Shown here in pieces: positions 7,268 to 15,797 of a stretch of 17,672 bases of DNA. The DNA comes from Rhodocyclaceae bacterium (GTDB taxonomy: Bacteria > Pseudomonadota > Gammaproteobacteria > Burkholderiales > Rhodocyclaceae): positions 1 to 17,672 of the forward strand of contig JANYAW010000198.1 of the NCBI GenBank assembly GCA_025361105.1, read 5' to 3'. The position numbers were made by a program, and so were the translations under genes. The notes under the pieces are model-generated. The model was given only the letters and a program-made list of their open reading frames with translations. It searched no databases and had not been told where the DNA came from. Position 1 is the stretch's first letter; every line of letters starts with the position of its first letter.

Positions 7268-8917
7268 TTAGCCGTTGTGATACACGTCACTGTCTTTGGT
7301 TTCTTTGACGAACAAAGTACCGACAACAAGGGTGACACCCGCAATCACAATCGGATACCACAGGCCGCTATAAATGTTCCCATAGGCGGCGACGATGGCG
7401 AAGCTGGTGGCCGGCAGGAAACCGCCGAACCAGCCGTTGCCGATGTGATAGGGCAATGACATCGAGGTGTAGCGGATGCGTGTGGGGAACATCTCAACCA
7501 GCATCGCGGCGATTGGTCCGTACACCATCGTGACGTAAATCACCATGATGGTCAGGATCAAGATCAGCATCGGCTTGTCGACTTTCGCCGGATCTGCCTT
7601 GGCTGGATAGCCCGCTGCTTTCACTGCGTCGTCCATCTCTTTCTTGAAGCGTGCGCCATCTGCTTTCGCCGTCGCGCCTTTGCCGTCATACGCGTCGATG
7701 ACTTTGTCGCCGAACTTCACTTGCGCTACGGCTTGGCCAGGAACTTCCACATTGGTGTAGTTCAAGCCGTTGGCCGCGAGATAGGCTTTTGCCACATCGC
7801 AAGTGGTGGTGAACTTGGCGACACCCGTTGGGTTGAACTGGAAGGAACATTGCGCCGGGTCGGAAGTCACCACAATCGGGCTAGTCGCTTGCGCCTTGGC
7901 GAGATCGGGATTGGCGTATTCCAGCAAACCTTGAAACAGCGGGAAGTAAGTCAGCATTGCGATCAGGCAACCAGCCATGATGATGGGCTTGCGACCAATC
8001 TTGTCGGACAGCCAGCCGAAGAAAATGAATCCCGGCGTGCCCAACACTAGACTGACAGCAACCAAAATATTGGCGGTCGCACCGTCAAGCCGTGCCATTT
8101 TTTCAAGGAAGAACAATGCGTAAAACTGACCGGTGTACCACACCACAGCTTGACCGGCGGTGAGGCCAACGAGCGCTAGGATGACGATCTTCAAGTTTTT
8201 CCATTGACCGAAAGCTTCGCCTATCGGCGCCTTGGACAACTTGCCTTCGTCCTTGAGTTTGGTAAACGCGGGCGACTCATTGAGTTGCAAACGAATCCAC
8301 ACCGATACGGCGAGCAAGATGACCGAGAGAAGATACGGAATACGCCAGCCCCAATCAGCAAATGCTTCTTCGCCAACGGCGGTGCGGGTACCGAGGATCA
8401 CCAGCAGTGCGAGCATCAAGCCGACCGTGGCGGTGGTTTGAATGAAGCTGGTGTACAAACCGCGACGACCATCCGGCGCATGTTCGGCAACGTAGGTCGC
8501 CGCACCACCATATTCACCACCTAGCGCCAAGCCCTGCAACATCCGCAAGCTAATCAAAATGATAGGTGCGGCGATGCCGATGGAAGTGTAGTTGGGCAAC
8601 AGACCGACGACAAATGTCGACGTACCCATGATGAGAATGGTGATTAAAAAAGTGTATTTGCGTCCGACCAAATCACCAAGACGACCAAACACCAGAGCGC
8701 CAAACGGACGAACCGCAAAGCCTGCCGCAAAGGCCATCAAGGTAAAGATTAAGCGGGTTTGTTCGTCAAGCGAAGTGAAAAAGTTTTTCGCGATGACGGC
8801 GGCCATAACGCCGAATAGGTAAAAGTCATACCATTCAAAAATGGTACCAAGCGACGAAGCGAAGATAACCTTCTTCTCCTCCGCAGTGATGGGTGCGACG
8901 GCTGTAGTGGTAGCCAT
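7268..8917 (-). CDS. MFS transporter, metabolite:H+ symporter (MHS) family
   Basis: 549 residues with the MHS signature: N-terminal GTIFEWYDFYLFG, motif A FGRLGDLVGRKYTF (78-90) repeated as GWLSDKIGRK (301-310), RMLQGLALGGEYGGA (125-139), and C-terminal VKETKD. A GGAGG ribosome site lies 7 bases from the ATG. About twelve transmembrane helices are expected. Members import organic acids, proline/betaine, shikimate or similar with protons; the substrate here is unknown. Unusual is a ~115-residue hydrophilic insert (about 333-448) between the predicted TM9 and TM10, which should face the periplasm. It carries two cysteines (C357, C373) that could form a disulfide. The small membrane protein and terminator follow downstream. 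Confidence 0.9.
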   Translation of the reverse strand: MATTTAVAPITAEEKKVIFASSLGTIFEWYDFYLFGVMAAVIAKNFFTSLDEQTRLIFTLMAFAAGFAVRPFGALVFGRLGDLVGRKYTFLITILIMGTSTFVVGLLPNYTSIGIAAPIILISLRMLQGLALGGEYGGAATYVAEHAPDGRRGLYTSFIQTTATVGLMLALLVILGTRTAVGEEAFADWGWRIPYLLSVILLAVSVWIRLQLNESPAFTKLKDEGKLSKAPIGEAFGQWKNLKIVILALVGLTAGQAVVWYTGQFYALFFLEKMARLDGATANILVAVSLVLGTPGFIFFGWLSDKIGRKPIIMAGCLIAMLTYFPLFQGLLEYANPDLAKAQATSPIVVTSDPAQCSFQFNPTGVAKFTTTCDVAKAYLAANGLNYTNVEVPGQAVAQVKFGDKVIDAYDGKGATAKADGARFKKEMDDAVKAAGYPAKADPAKVDKPMLILILTIMVIYVTMVYGPIAAMLVEMFPTRIRYTSMSLPYHIGNGWFGGFLPATSFAIVAAYGNIYSGLWYPIVIAGVTLVVGTLFVKETKDSDVYHNG

Positions 8918-9063
8918 TGTGCCTCCTCCGAATGTTGTATTGAAATAACAGCAACCAGCCGCAGGCGCGGCATTGGCAAACGGATTGTGGAGACGACAGC
9001 TTACGTTGAGCTTACTGTGCTGAGCGCACTTGGCTAAGCAGCGTGGAGCATTTACCGCTGCGG

Positions 9064-9840
9064 TTATCTTTCAACAAACGCGCGCTCAATCACATAGTCA
9101 CCGGCCACACCCGTATGCGGCGAAATCACAAATCCGCGCACATCGAGTAGCTTGCTGATGTCGCCCAACATCGCCGGGCTGCCGCAAATCATGGCGCGAT
9201 CAGTTTCCGGATTGAGTTGCGGCAGACCGATGTCACTACACAGTTTCCCTGACTCAATGAGCGAGGTGATGCGCCCCTCATTGCGAAACGCTTCACGGGT
9301 AACGGTCGGGTAATAAATCAGGCGCTCCTTGACCATCTCGCCGAGATATTCATGCTGCGGCAAGCGCGTCTCGATAAGTTCCGCATAAGCCAGTTCATTG
9401 ACGAAACGCACGCCGTGGATCAGCACCACGTTTTCAAATCGCTCGTAGGTTTCGGGGTCGTGAATCAGGCTCAGAAACGGCGCGAGACCGGTGCCGGAGG
9501 AAAACATGTAAAGACTTTTGCCCGGCTTCAAATCGCGCAACACCAAAGTGCCGGTGGGTTTGCGGCTGACCAGAATCGGGTCACCGACTTTGATGTTTTG
9601 CAGGCGCGAAGTGAGCGGGCCGTGAGCGACTTTGATGCTGAAGAATTCCAGATGTTCGTCGTGGTTGGCGCTGGCAATGCTGTAAGCGCGGGCGATTATC
9701 TTGCCTTCGACTTCCAAGCCTATCATCACGAAATGGCCGTTTTCAAAACGCAAGCCGGGGTCTCGCGTGGTGCGAAAACTGAACAAGGTATCGTTCCAGT
9801 GATGCACGCTGGTGACGTGCTCGGTTCCAAACTTTGACAC
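9064..9840 (-). CDS. fpr: Ferredoxin/flavodoxin-NADP+ reductase
   Basis: 258 residues, the usual length for bacterial Fpr. Residues 1-100 are the FAD domain with RAYSIAS (51-57), the R-x-Y-S flavin motif. The NADP(H) domain has GTGLAPFLS (116-124) and MICGSPAML (217-225). The C-terminus DYVIERAFVER is typical of the subclass IA enzymes of Proteobacteria. It moves electrons between NADPH and ferredoxin or flavodoxin in the cytoplasm, supplying Fe-S assembly, radical enzymes and oxidative defence. The start is GTG at 9838-9840 with an AGAGGA ribosome site 8 bases away. It is 96 bp downstream of rsmA on the same strand, with its own possible promoter. Confidence 0.94.
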   Translation of the reverse strand: MSKFGTEHVTSVHHWNDTLFSFRTTRDPGLRFENGHFVMIGLEVEGKIIARAYSIASANHDEHLEFFSIKVAHGPLTSRLQNIKVGDPILVSRKPTGTLVLRDLKPGKSLYMFSSGTGLAPFLSLIHDPETYERFENVVLIHGVRFVNELAYAELIETRLPQHEYLGEMVKERLIYYPTVTREAFRNEGRITSLIESGKLCSDIGLPQLNPETDRAMICGSPAMLGDISKLLDVRGFVISPHTGVAGDYVIERAFVER

Positions 9841-9879
9841 GGCGAAATCCTCTACAAAGAAGAAGCGGCAAAGAAGCGA

Positions 9880-9908
9880 ATTTTACCGAACGGGTTGCGC
9901 GCGGCTAA
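9880..9908 (-). promoter_or_regulatory. Candidate sigma-70 promoter of fpr
   Basis: On the minus strand TTAGCC (9903-9908) and TAAAAT (9880-9885) are separated by exactly 17 bp, about 40 bp before the fpr GTG. The -10 is good (5/6), the -35 poor (3/6). It would let fpr be expressed apart from the rsmA operon. Confidence 0.35.
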
Positions 9909-9936
9909 GACTGATTGGCAATATGCTTATGCGCGC

Positions 9937-10761
9937 TTATGCGGTTCTGTCAGTCAAATAGTTGCTTAAGCGAACATAGTCAGCGACACCGATGTCCTCG
10001 GCACGCGCCATCGGGTCGATATTCAACGCCCTCAGTTCGCTGTCGGTGATATGTGCGCGCAAAGTGTTGCGTAGCATTTTGCGGCGTTGTGAAAATGCGG
10101 CGAGAACGACTTTGGCAAAGTGGGATACGTCGTTTGCTTTTGGTGGCGGCGTGTCACCAGCACCAACTGGCGAGTCAAGTCTGCGTGGAATCATCCGCAC
10201 AATCGCCGAGTCAACTTTCGGTGCGGGGCTGAACGATTCCGGTGGCACAACAAACAAGCAATCCATTTGATAGCGGTATTGCAGCATCACCGAGAGCCGC
10301 CCGAAATTGGTGGTGCCCGGTATCGCCACCATGCGGTCGACGACTTCCTTTTGCAGCATGAAATGCATCTCGGCGACCAGCGGTGCAAACTCAACCAAAT
10401 GAAATAGTAGTGGGCTGGAAATATTGTAGGGCAGGTTGCCGATAATCTTCAATTGGCCTTTACCTTTGAGTGCGCCGAAGTCGAATTTCAGCGCGTCACC
10501 TTCATGTATCGTCAATCGCTCAGCCGAATAACGACCACGCAAACGGGCAATCAAATCGCGGTCGATTTCGACCACATGCAAATGCCGTATGCGTTGCAGC
10601 AACGGGTCGGTCAGTGCGCCTAGGCCTGGGCCGATTTCAACGATGGTTTCATCATCCTGCGGCGCAATCGCGTCAATGATGTTTTTGATTACCCCTTGCG
10701 CGACCAAAAAATTTTGCCCGAAGCGTTTGCGCGCGACGTGGCCCTGGTGCGAGGTTTTCAT
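9937..10761 (-). CDS. rsmA: 16S rRNA dimethyladenosine transferase RsmA (KsgA)
   Basis: Dimethylates the two adjacent adenosines in helix 45 of 16S rRNA during 30S maturation, using SAM. 274 residues. Visible: RKRFGQNFL (11-19), SAM motif I VEIGPGLGALT (41-51), VVEIDRDL (63-70), catalytic NLPYNISSPLLF (109-120), SPAPKVDSAIVRM (178-190), and AFSQRRKMLRNTL (222-234). Its ATG overlaps the pdxA stop by four bases (ATGA), so translation is probably coupled. Between IVRMIP and AFSQRRK there are about ten more residues than in the E. coli protein as I remember it. Exactly there sits the dispersed 26-bp element, read as SPVGAGDTP (197-205), so the gene seems to have taken an in-frame insert in a loop. 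Confidence 0.96.
   Translation of the reverse strand: MKTSHQGHVARKRFGQNFLVAQGVIKNIIDAIAPQDDETIVEIGPGLGALTDPLLQRIRHLHVVEIDRDLIARLRGRYSAERLTIHEGDALKFDFGALKGKGQLKIIGNLPYNISSPLLFHLVEFAPLVAEMHFMLQKEVVDRMVAIPGTTNFGRLSVMLQYRYQMDCLFVVPPESFSPAPKVDSAIVRMIPRRLDSPVGAGDTPPPKANDVSHFAKVVLAAFSQRRKMLRNTLRAHITDSELRALNIDPMARAEDIGVADYVRLSNYLTDRTA
10147..10172 (-). repeat. 26-bp dispersed element, copy C (in-frame inside rsmA)
   Basis: Lies wholly in rsmA and is translated as SPVGAGDTP (residues 197-205). The core CACCAGCACCAACTGGCG gives a hairpin with a CCAG/CTGG stem and six-base loop. It is taken here as the reference copy. Confidence 0.9.
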
Positions 10762-11714
10762 AACGCCGTTACTGCTCGCTTACGTTGCACAATTTCCACC
10801 GCAGTTTCGATTGCCGCAAATAAACTATTCGGCGACGCGCGACCGCTACCTGCCAAATCCAGGGCTGTACCGTGATCGACCGAGGTACGAATAATTGGCA
10901 AGCCCAAAGTGATATTCACGCCCTCGTCAAACGCCGCATATTTCAACACCGCGAGCCCTTGATCGTGATACATCGCAACTTGTGCGTCGGAGTTTGCCAG
11001 CACATTTTTGGTGAACAAAGTATCGGCAGGCAAGGGGCCAATCAAGTTCATTCCTTCGGTACGCAAGCGCTCCAACACGGGCGCAATAATCTCGATTTCT
11101 TCACGCCCCATGTGGCCACTTTCACCCGCATGCGGGTTGAGTCCGGCGACCAAAATTCGCGGGCTGGCGATACCAAATTTTGATCTCAACTCGGTGTGCA
11201 CAATGCGCAAAGTGATTGCTAGATCACGCTGCGTGAGCGCAGCAGGCACGTCTTTGAGCGCCAGATGCGTGGTCGCCAGCGCGACCCGCAACCCCGCGCC
11301 GGCGAGCAGCATCACCACACGCGGGGTGGCGGTTTTGGCGGCCAGATATTCGGTATGACCAGTGAAGGCAATTCCCGCATCGTTGATGATGCCCTTGTGC
11401 ACCGGCGCGGTGACCATCGCCGAATATTCACCCGCTGTGCAACCGGCAATCGCCGTATCAAGCATGCGCAAAACATACGCCGCATTGGCCGCGTTCAATA
11501 CCCCTGGCGTGCACGGAACATCGAGCGTGATTGAGCGAATATTGAGATTCTTGATGTTGATGCCGAGCAAATCGGCGCGCGCCTCAAACAAAGTTTGATC
11601 GCCAAGAACCACCAGCGGAATCAGCCAATTTTTCGCTGCCAATTGCAGACAAATATCCGGCCCGATACCGGACGGCTCGCCACTAGTGACGACAATGGGC
11701 GCAATAGGTTTCAT
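10758..11714 (-). CDS. pdxA: 4-hydroxythreonine-4-phosphate dehydrogenase PdxA
   Basis: NAD-dependent oxidation of 4-phosphohydroxy-L-threonine in the DXP-dependent pathway to pyridoxal 5'-phosphate; cytoplasmic homodimer. 318 residues, slightly shorter than the ~329 of E. coli. Visible: TSGEPSGIGPD (10-20), VTAPVHKG (101-108), FTGHTEYLA (117-125), and the metal-site histidines H150 (TTHLAL), H195 (NPHAGE) and H250 (MYHDQGLAVLKY). RTSVDHGTALDLAG (276-289) is near the C-terminus. It starts at ATG 11712-11714, 27 bp after the surA stop, and overlaps rsmA by four bases. A small ACCGC/GCGGT hairpin (11716-11731) lies just before the start without a T-tract. Confidence 0.96.
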   Translation of the reverse strand: MKPIAPIVVTSGEPSGIGPDICLQLAAKNWLIPLVVLGDQTLFEARADLLGINIKNLNIRSITLDVPCTPGVLNAANAAYVLRMLDTAIAGCTAGEYSAMVTAPVHKGIINDAGIAFTGHTEYLAAKTATPRVVMLLAGAGLRVALATTHLALKDVPAALTQRDLAITLRIVHTELRSKFGIASPRILVAGLNPHAGESGHMGREEIEIIAPVLERLRTEGMNLIGPLPADTLFTKNVLANSDAQVAMYHDQGLAVLKYAAFDEGVNITLGLPIIRTSVDHGTALDLAGSGRASPNSLFAAIETAVEIVQRKRAVTAL

Positions 11715-11741
11715 GACCGCAAAAGCGCGGTGCGGCAGCGC

Positions 11742-13064
11742 TTAACGCTCGTCAGTGCGCAACTCAACATAAGCGCGGTCACGCATTTGACGTATCCATT
11801 CCTGATACGCCTCATCGGATTTGCGCTCGCGCAGGATTTGCCTCGCCATCGCCCGTTGACGCTCTTGCGATGCCTCTTCGGTGCGCCGTTCCAAGACCTG
11901 AATGAGGTGAAAACCAAACTGGGATTGAATCGGATCGCTGACTTGATTGATTGCCAGCGCATCCATCGCGCGGTCAAATTCCGGTACCGTGTCGCCTTGG
12001 TAAAGCCAGCCCAAATCACCGCCTTTGGAAGCCGATAAATCATTCGATTGCATGCGCGCGGTTTCAGCGAAATCGGCACCCGCAGTGAGTTTTTCTTTGA
12101 TTGCCATTATCTTGCGTCGTGCTTCTTCGACTGTCACCAGATCGCCAACTTTTATCAGCACATGACGTGCATGGGTTTGTTTCACACCGGCGGAGACGCT
12201 TGTGCCGGCACCACGTCGCTCGACCAGTTTGACAATATGGAATCCGGCCGGGCTACGCAATATTTCGCTCACTTCACCGGGCTGCATTTTCTTCACTGCC
12301 TCGGCATACAAGGCCGGTAATCGGTCCAGCGGGCGTGCGTTCATCACACCACCGGACAAGCCATCGGGTGCGTCGGAAAAACTCGCCGCAACGCGGGCGA
12401 AATCTTCGCCGCGACGAATTTGGTCGAGCGCCGATTGCGCGCGCACGCCTATGCGCATCAACTGGTCTGGCGTGGCTTGCTCGGGAACGCGCACCAAAAT
12501 ATGCGCCAGGGCGACTTCGGGATTGGCATCAACCGTTGCAACCGGATTGGCCAGATAGTTATCGATCTCGCCTTCGGAAATCACAATGCGGCCTTCGACC
12601 TCACGTTCGCGCAGGCGCGAGAGCGTCATTTCATCGCGGATGTCTTCACGAAATTTGGCCCAGGTCACGCCATCTTTTTGCAGTGCTGCCTGAAAATCCG
12701 TCATCGACATGCGATTGTTTTCAGCGATGCGACGCAGCGCTGCATCAAGCTCGATATCCGGTACACGCAAACCGGTTTCGCGCGCGAGTTGCAATTGCAC
12801 ACGATCACTAATCATGCGTTCCAACAACTGCTGCTCCAGCACATCCCTGGCTGGCAACGGCACATTTTGGCTGCGCAGTTGGCGCTCGACTGTGGCCAGA
12901 CGATTACGATGTTCGAGCAAGGTAATGGCTTCGTCGTTGACCACCGCGAGTATGCGGTCGACATCTTGACTGGTGACCCGCGTGCCTTGTGCTGAGGCTA
13001 CCAGCGAAGCAGTCATTAGCAAAGCGAGTGTGGCAATACGAAAAGTTGAGCGGCATGAGTTCAT
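11742..13064 (-). CDS. surA: Periplasmic chaperone / peptidyl-prolyl isomerase SurA
   Basis: Escorts unfolded outer-membrane proteins across the periplasm to the BAM complex. I choose the ATG at 13062-13064, giving 440 residues (E. coli 428). It gives a proper signal peptide (STFRIATLALLMTASLVASA, cleavage near AQG), whereas the longer frame overlaps lptD. Order: N-domain (~28-175, DRILAVVNDEAITLLE... helical), first parvulin/PpiC domain (~185-285, AHILVRVPEQ...GFHIVKLVERR), second (~297-393, ARHVLIKVGD...GGDLGWLYQGDTVPEFD...FGFHLIQVLERR), and C-terminal helix ending ELRTDER. No strong ribosome site is seen and only four bases separate it from the lptD stop, so translational coupling is likely. 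Confidence 0.95.
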   Translation of the reverse strand: MNSCRSTFRIATLALLMTASLVASAQGTRVTSQDVDRILAVVNDEAITLLEHRNRLATVERQLRSQNVPLPARDVLEQQLLERMISDRVQLQLARETGLRVPDIELDAALRRIAENNRMSMTDFQAALQKDGVTWAKFREDIRDEMTLSRLREREVEGRIVISEGEIDNYLANPVATVDANPEVALAHILVRVPEQATPDQLMRIGVRAQSALDQIRRGEDFARVAASFSDAPDGLSGGVMNARPLDRLPALYAEAVKKMQPGEVSEILRSPAGFHIVKLVERRGAGTSVSAGVKQTHARHVLIKVGDLVTVEEARRKIMAIKEKLTAGADFAETARMQSNDLSASKGGDLGWLYQGDTVPEFDRAMDALAINQVSDPIQSQFGFHLIQVLERRTEEASQERQRAMARQILRERKSDEAYQEWIRQMRDRAYVELRTDER

Positions 13065-13068
13065 AGAT

Positions 13069-15627
13069 TTAGTTCGCAGCAAAGGCCGGATCGGCCGAGG
13101 GTTGGTTGATGATGCCGTAGCCGGGAATCGAGCGCTTGAGTGTTTCCAGCGGGTTCGATCCGATACGAGAGAAACCGTTGAGTTCGAGTTGCAAAAATAA
13201 TGCGGTAGTAGATCGTTTCGTTTGGGTCGCCAGACGTTGCAAAACAATACGTGATGCCCAGCAATCCTCACCATACTCCAGCCCAGCCAAGGTCTCGACC
13301 ACGCGTTTTTCTGTGAACGAGTAGTTGTAGCGCCCGACCCCTTGCCATTTCCCCATCAGTGGCCATTGTCCTGATAAATCCATCTGGCTAACTCCGGGCA
13401 GAATCACGCCGGTCGTGGCGTGAGCAAAGCGGTAACTTGCGTTCAGTAGTTTGCCCAGTTCCGGTTGGTAGCGCGCGCCGACATTGAAGCGCTCAGTCTT
13501 GTTCAGGTGCGGATTGTATTGCCACGCGGTGGTAGCAGTTGTCTGCGGCAAAATTTGGCCAGAGACTTCGGCCAATAAATCAGTCTGGCGATCAGTACGT
13601 GGTGCTTCGCCGGGCAAGCCAACTTTTTGCGTGGCGAAATAAATCCGCTGACCAAAACTGCCGCGCAAAACTTCGGTGCCGTCGTTCGGGTTGATCAGGC
13701 GCGAGCTAAGCATGTAGGTGAGTTGATTGGCATCGCCAATCCGGTCACCGCCTGCATAGCGATTCTCGGAAAACATTTGCGAGAAATTAAGATCAGCAAT
13801 GCCGGTGTCAAACACGGGGATTTTTGACTGATCGCGATTCGGGATGTAGAGGTAGTACACGCGCGGCTCTAACGTTTGGGTCAGCGTTTGCTGCGTCCAT
13901 TCGATGTCGCGCTCAAACACCATGGTCGAGTCAACGCTGGTAATTGGTACGCTGCGACTGATCCGATCAGGCGTGCCGACAGGTGGAGTATCGAGTCGAT
14001 ATTTGGTGGTGCTGATGCCAATTTTTGGCGTGATTGAAAGTCCCGATAGTTGCAGCGGCAAGGCCAATTGCGGATACAGCGTGAACCGATTTCCTTCGGG
14101 CAGCGTGTCGTGACGAAAACTCACGCTCTCGCCTTGCACCGAAAAAACGGTACCAAAGGGCATATCGGCGCGCGCAGCACTGACGCTGAGTTTTGGCAGC
14201 AGTTTGTAGGGTTTGCCGACCGGCGGCAACAGCGGGTCTTGTAAGGTTTGAAAGGTCTGCGCCATCAAAGTCGCCGACCACCACGAACTGCCATAGGTGA
14301 GCGCGCCTTGACGCAATAAATTGGTTTGTGAAGTCACTGCCAGACGGCTCGACAAATCGCTGAAATAGGTATCGTCAGAAACGCCATTGAGATTCAGACT
14401 GCCCGAAAACCCGCCGCCGAATTGTTGCGTGTGACTAATCGCATAAGCGTGACGCGTGGTGTCGGTGACTTTGTCATTCGGCAGATATTCATAGCGTACT
14501 TGGCCGGTGTATTTCGGATCAAGATAGCGGAACTCGGTGTTCATTTGTACGCCGCGCTTGACCATCACACGTGGCGAAAAAGTCGCGTCCATATCCGGTG
14601 CGATATTCCAATAAATCGGTTGCGTGAATTCGATGCCGCTCTTGCTGGTTGAACCAAAAGTTGGTGTCAGCAAACCGCTTTGGCGTTGATTGGAAAGCGA
14701 GAACGACAACCACGGCGTGTAAAAAATTGGAACACCTTTGAAATACACCGTGGCATTGCGACCGGTGCCGGAATCATCGTTTTGATCGAAGCTGATGTTG
14801 CCAGCTTTGGCGAACCAATCGGTGTCGCCATTCGCAGCGGGTTTGCAGGTGCTATACGTGCCGTCGGTCAATTCGTATTTGCCTTCACCGACAAAATCCA
14901 TACGCGCCGCCGTACCGTGGGCGACAGGGTTTTGGTCGCGTGATCCGCCAGTGGCAGACTGGCGTTTGCGGGTGGAACTAATTTTGTAGGCGGGCGTTTC
15001 AAAAAAACCGATGTTGTCCGCCAGCTTCAAGCGCAAATGCGGGCCGCTGATTTCTTCGTTGGTTCGCGTCAGCAACACATTGCCGCTGGCATCGACTTCG
15101 TCGCTGGTCTGGGTATGTGTGACTTGATCGGCGAGTAAGTGAATATCCAGTTTGCGCAATTCGACATGTCCCACGGCACGCGTTTCGGTATCGCTGATGC
15201 CAGAGATTTGGTCGGCGACGATGCGTGTGCGCGGGTCGGTGTCGTTGCTTGGGGTTGTGTCAGCTGACGGTGTGCTACCAGCACCAACTGGCGAGACGGC
15301 AGCGACGACAGGTTTCGGTTTTTCAGCTTGAGGCGATGGCACTGGCGCGGCGACAATGGGGGTTAGCGTGACAGGCGGCGGCGCTTGAACTGGTGCAACT
15401 GTTGGAGCCGGTTGCATCGGTTGCGCGGCTACCGGAGCGACGCGCGGCGCGGTGTCGGCGACGGGGGGTGCAAGGACTTGAGGGCGGCTGGGTGCAGCTC
15501 CAGCACCCAGCAGTGCCGGATCAATCGTCAAAGGCGGCAAGGCAGCAGAATTTGCCGAGCCGGGATTGAGAACGATGCAAGCCGCGAGGCTGACTGGACC
15601 AACTTGTCCGCGTAGGGAAAATGACAT
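13069..15627 (-). CDS. lptD: LPS-assembly outer-membrane protein LptD
   Basis: Final transporter that inserts lipopolysaccharide in the outer leaflet, working with the lipoprotein LptE. 852 residues. The ATG at 15625-15627 is the only ATG before an in-frame stop upstream; the N-terminus resembles a signal peptide but is weak (VSLAACIVLNPGSANSA). Residues ~38-132 are an unusually long Pro/Ala/Val-rich linker. It contains the dispersed element read as SPVGAGSTP (112-120). From ~135 comes the periplasmic OstA jelly-roll (RIVADQISGISDTETRAVGHV...). Then the barrel (~280 to end), with FYTPWLSFSL and SGLLTPTFG. Single cysteines C261 (TYSTCKP) and C789 (GEDCW) occupy places of the E. coli inter-domain disulfides, where the C-terminal site is a CysCys pair. 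Confidence 0.95.
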   Translation of the reverse strand: MSFSLRGQVGPVSLAACIVLNPGSANSAALPPLTIDPALLGAGAAPSRPQVLAPPVADTAPRVAPVAAQPMQPAPTVAPVQAPPPVTLTPIVAAPVPSPQAEKPKPVVAAVSPVGAGSTPSADTTPSNDTDPRTRIVADQISGISDTETRAVGHVELRKLDIHLLADQVTHTQTSDEVDASGNVLLTRTNEEISGPHLRLKLADNIGFFETPAYKISSTRKRQSATGGSRDQNPVAHGTAARMDFVGEGKYELTDGTYSTCKPAANGDTDWFAKAGNISFDQNDDSGTGRNATVYFKGVPIFYTPWLSFSLSNQRQSGLLTPTFGSTSKSGIEFTQPIYWNIAPDMDATFSPRVMVKRGVQMNTEFRYLDPKYTGQVRYEYLPNDKVTDTTRHAYAISHTQQFGGGFSGSLNLNGVSDDTYFSDLSSRLAVTSQTNLLRQGALTYGSSWWSATLMAQTFQTLQDPLLPPVGKPYKLLPKLSVSAARADMPFGTVFSVQGESVSFRHDTLPEGNRFTLYPQLALPLQLSGLSITPKIGISTTKYRLDTPPVGTPDRISRSVPITSVDSTMVFERDIEWTQQTLTQTLEPRVYYLYIPNRDQSKIPVFDTGIADLNFSQMFSENRYAGGDRIGDANQLTYMLSSRLINPNDGTEVLRGSFGQRIYFATQKVGLPGEAPRTDRQTDLLAEVSGQILPQTTATTAWQYNPHLNKTERFNVGARYQPELGKLLNASYRFAHATTGVILPGVSQMDLSGQWPLMGKWQGVGRYNYSFTEKRVVETLAGLEYGEDCWASRIVLQRLATQTKRSTTALFLQLELNGFSRIGSNPLETLKRSIPGYGIINQPSADPAFAAN
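15268..15293 (-). repeat. 26-bp dispersed element, copy D (in-frame inside lptD linker)
   Basis: Lies in the Pro/Ala-rich linker of lptD and is translated as SPVGAGSTP (112-120), the same frame and orientation as in rsmA and murU. It keeps the CCAGCACCAACTGGCG core intact; differences from copy C lie at the other end. Confidence 0.9.
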
Positions 15628-15689
15628 TCCGGAATGGGTGCTGAGGTAAGGTTAGGGCAGTGTCGCGGTGAAAATTTGCAGCGGCAGAT

Positions 15690-15709
15690 CGTGGCAAAGC
15701 GTGGCAAAG
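15690..15709. repeat. Tandem 10-bp direct repeat in the lptD-amgK divergent region
   Basis: CGTGGCAAAG occurs twice head-to-tail (15690-15699 and 15700-15709). It is the spacing of one helical turn between two transcription units pointing apart, so it may be a regulator site; no known motif is recognised. A TAGAAT (15718-15723) that could be a -10 for amgK follows, with no good -35. Confidence 0.4.
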
Positions 15710-15747
15710 TGCGATGCTAGAATTTAACAATAATAGCATTTCGCCCA

Positions 15748-15775
15748 GAGCCGTAGGCCTTACGCCTCACGGCTC
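15748..15775 (+). promoter_or_regulatory. Leader hairpin upstream of amgK
   Basis: GAGCCGT (15748-15754) pairs with ACGGCTC (15769-15775). AGGC/GCCT extends the stem past one bulged C, giving about eleven pairs and a five-base loop. GGCTCG and five T (15782-15786) follow, and the amgK ATG is 12 bp on. It resembles an attenuator or a structure that holds back ribosome loading, though the distance of the T-run from the stem makes it a poor terminator. Confidence 0.45.
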
Positions 15776-15797
15776 GGCTCGTTTTTCGGGGTACGCC

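Noticed and set aside
9001..9060. GTGC/GCAC dyad after fpr as a terminator
   Set aside because: The stem is only four pairs and no T-tract follows on the minus strand.
13065..13274. Longer 510-codon start for surA
   Set aside because: It would overlap lptD by over 200 bp and bury the signal peptide; the ATG at 13064 gives a proper export signal and four-base spacing.
15748..15786. Hairpin plus T5 before amgK as a terminator
   Set aside because: The T-run is separated from the stem by six bases and the hairpin lies between two divergent starts, not after a gene. Kept only as a possible leader structure.
15714..15797. Upstream start of amgK adding 28 residues
   Set aside because: It passes through the leader hairpin, the added residues do not match the kinase fold, and the ATG at 15798 has a ribosome site.
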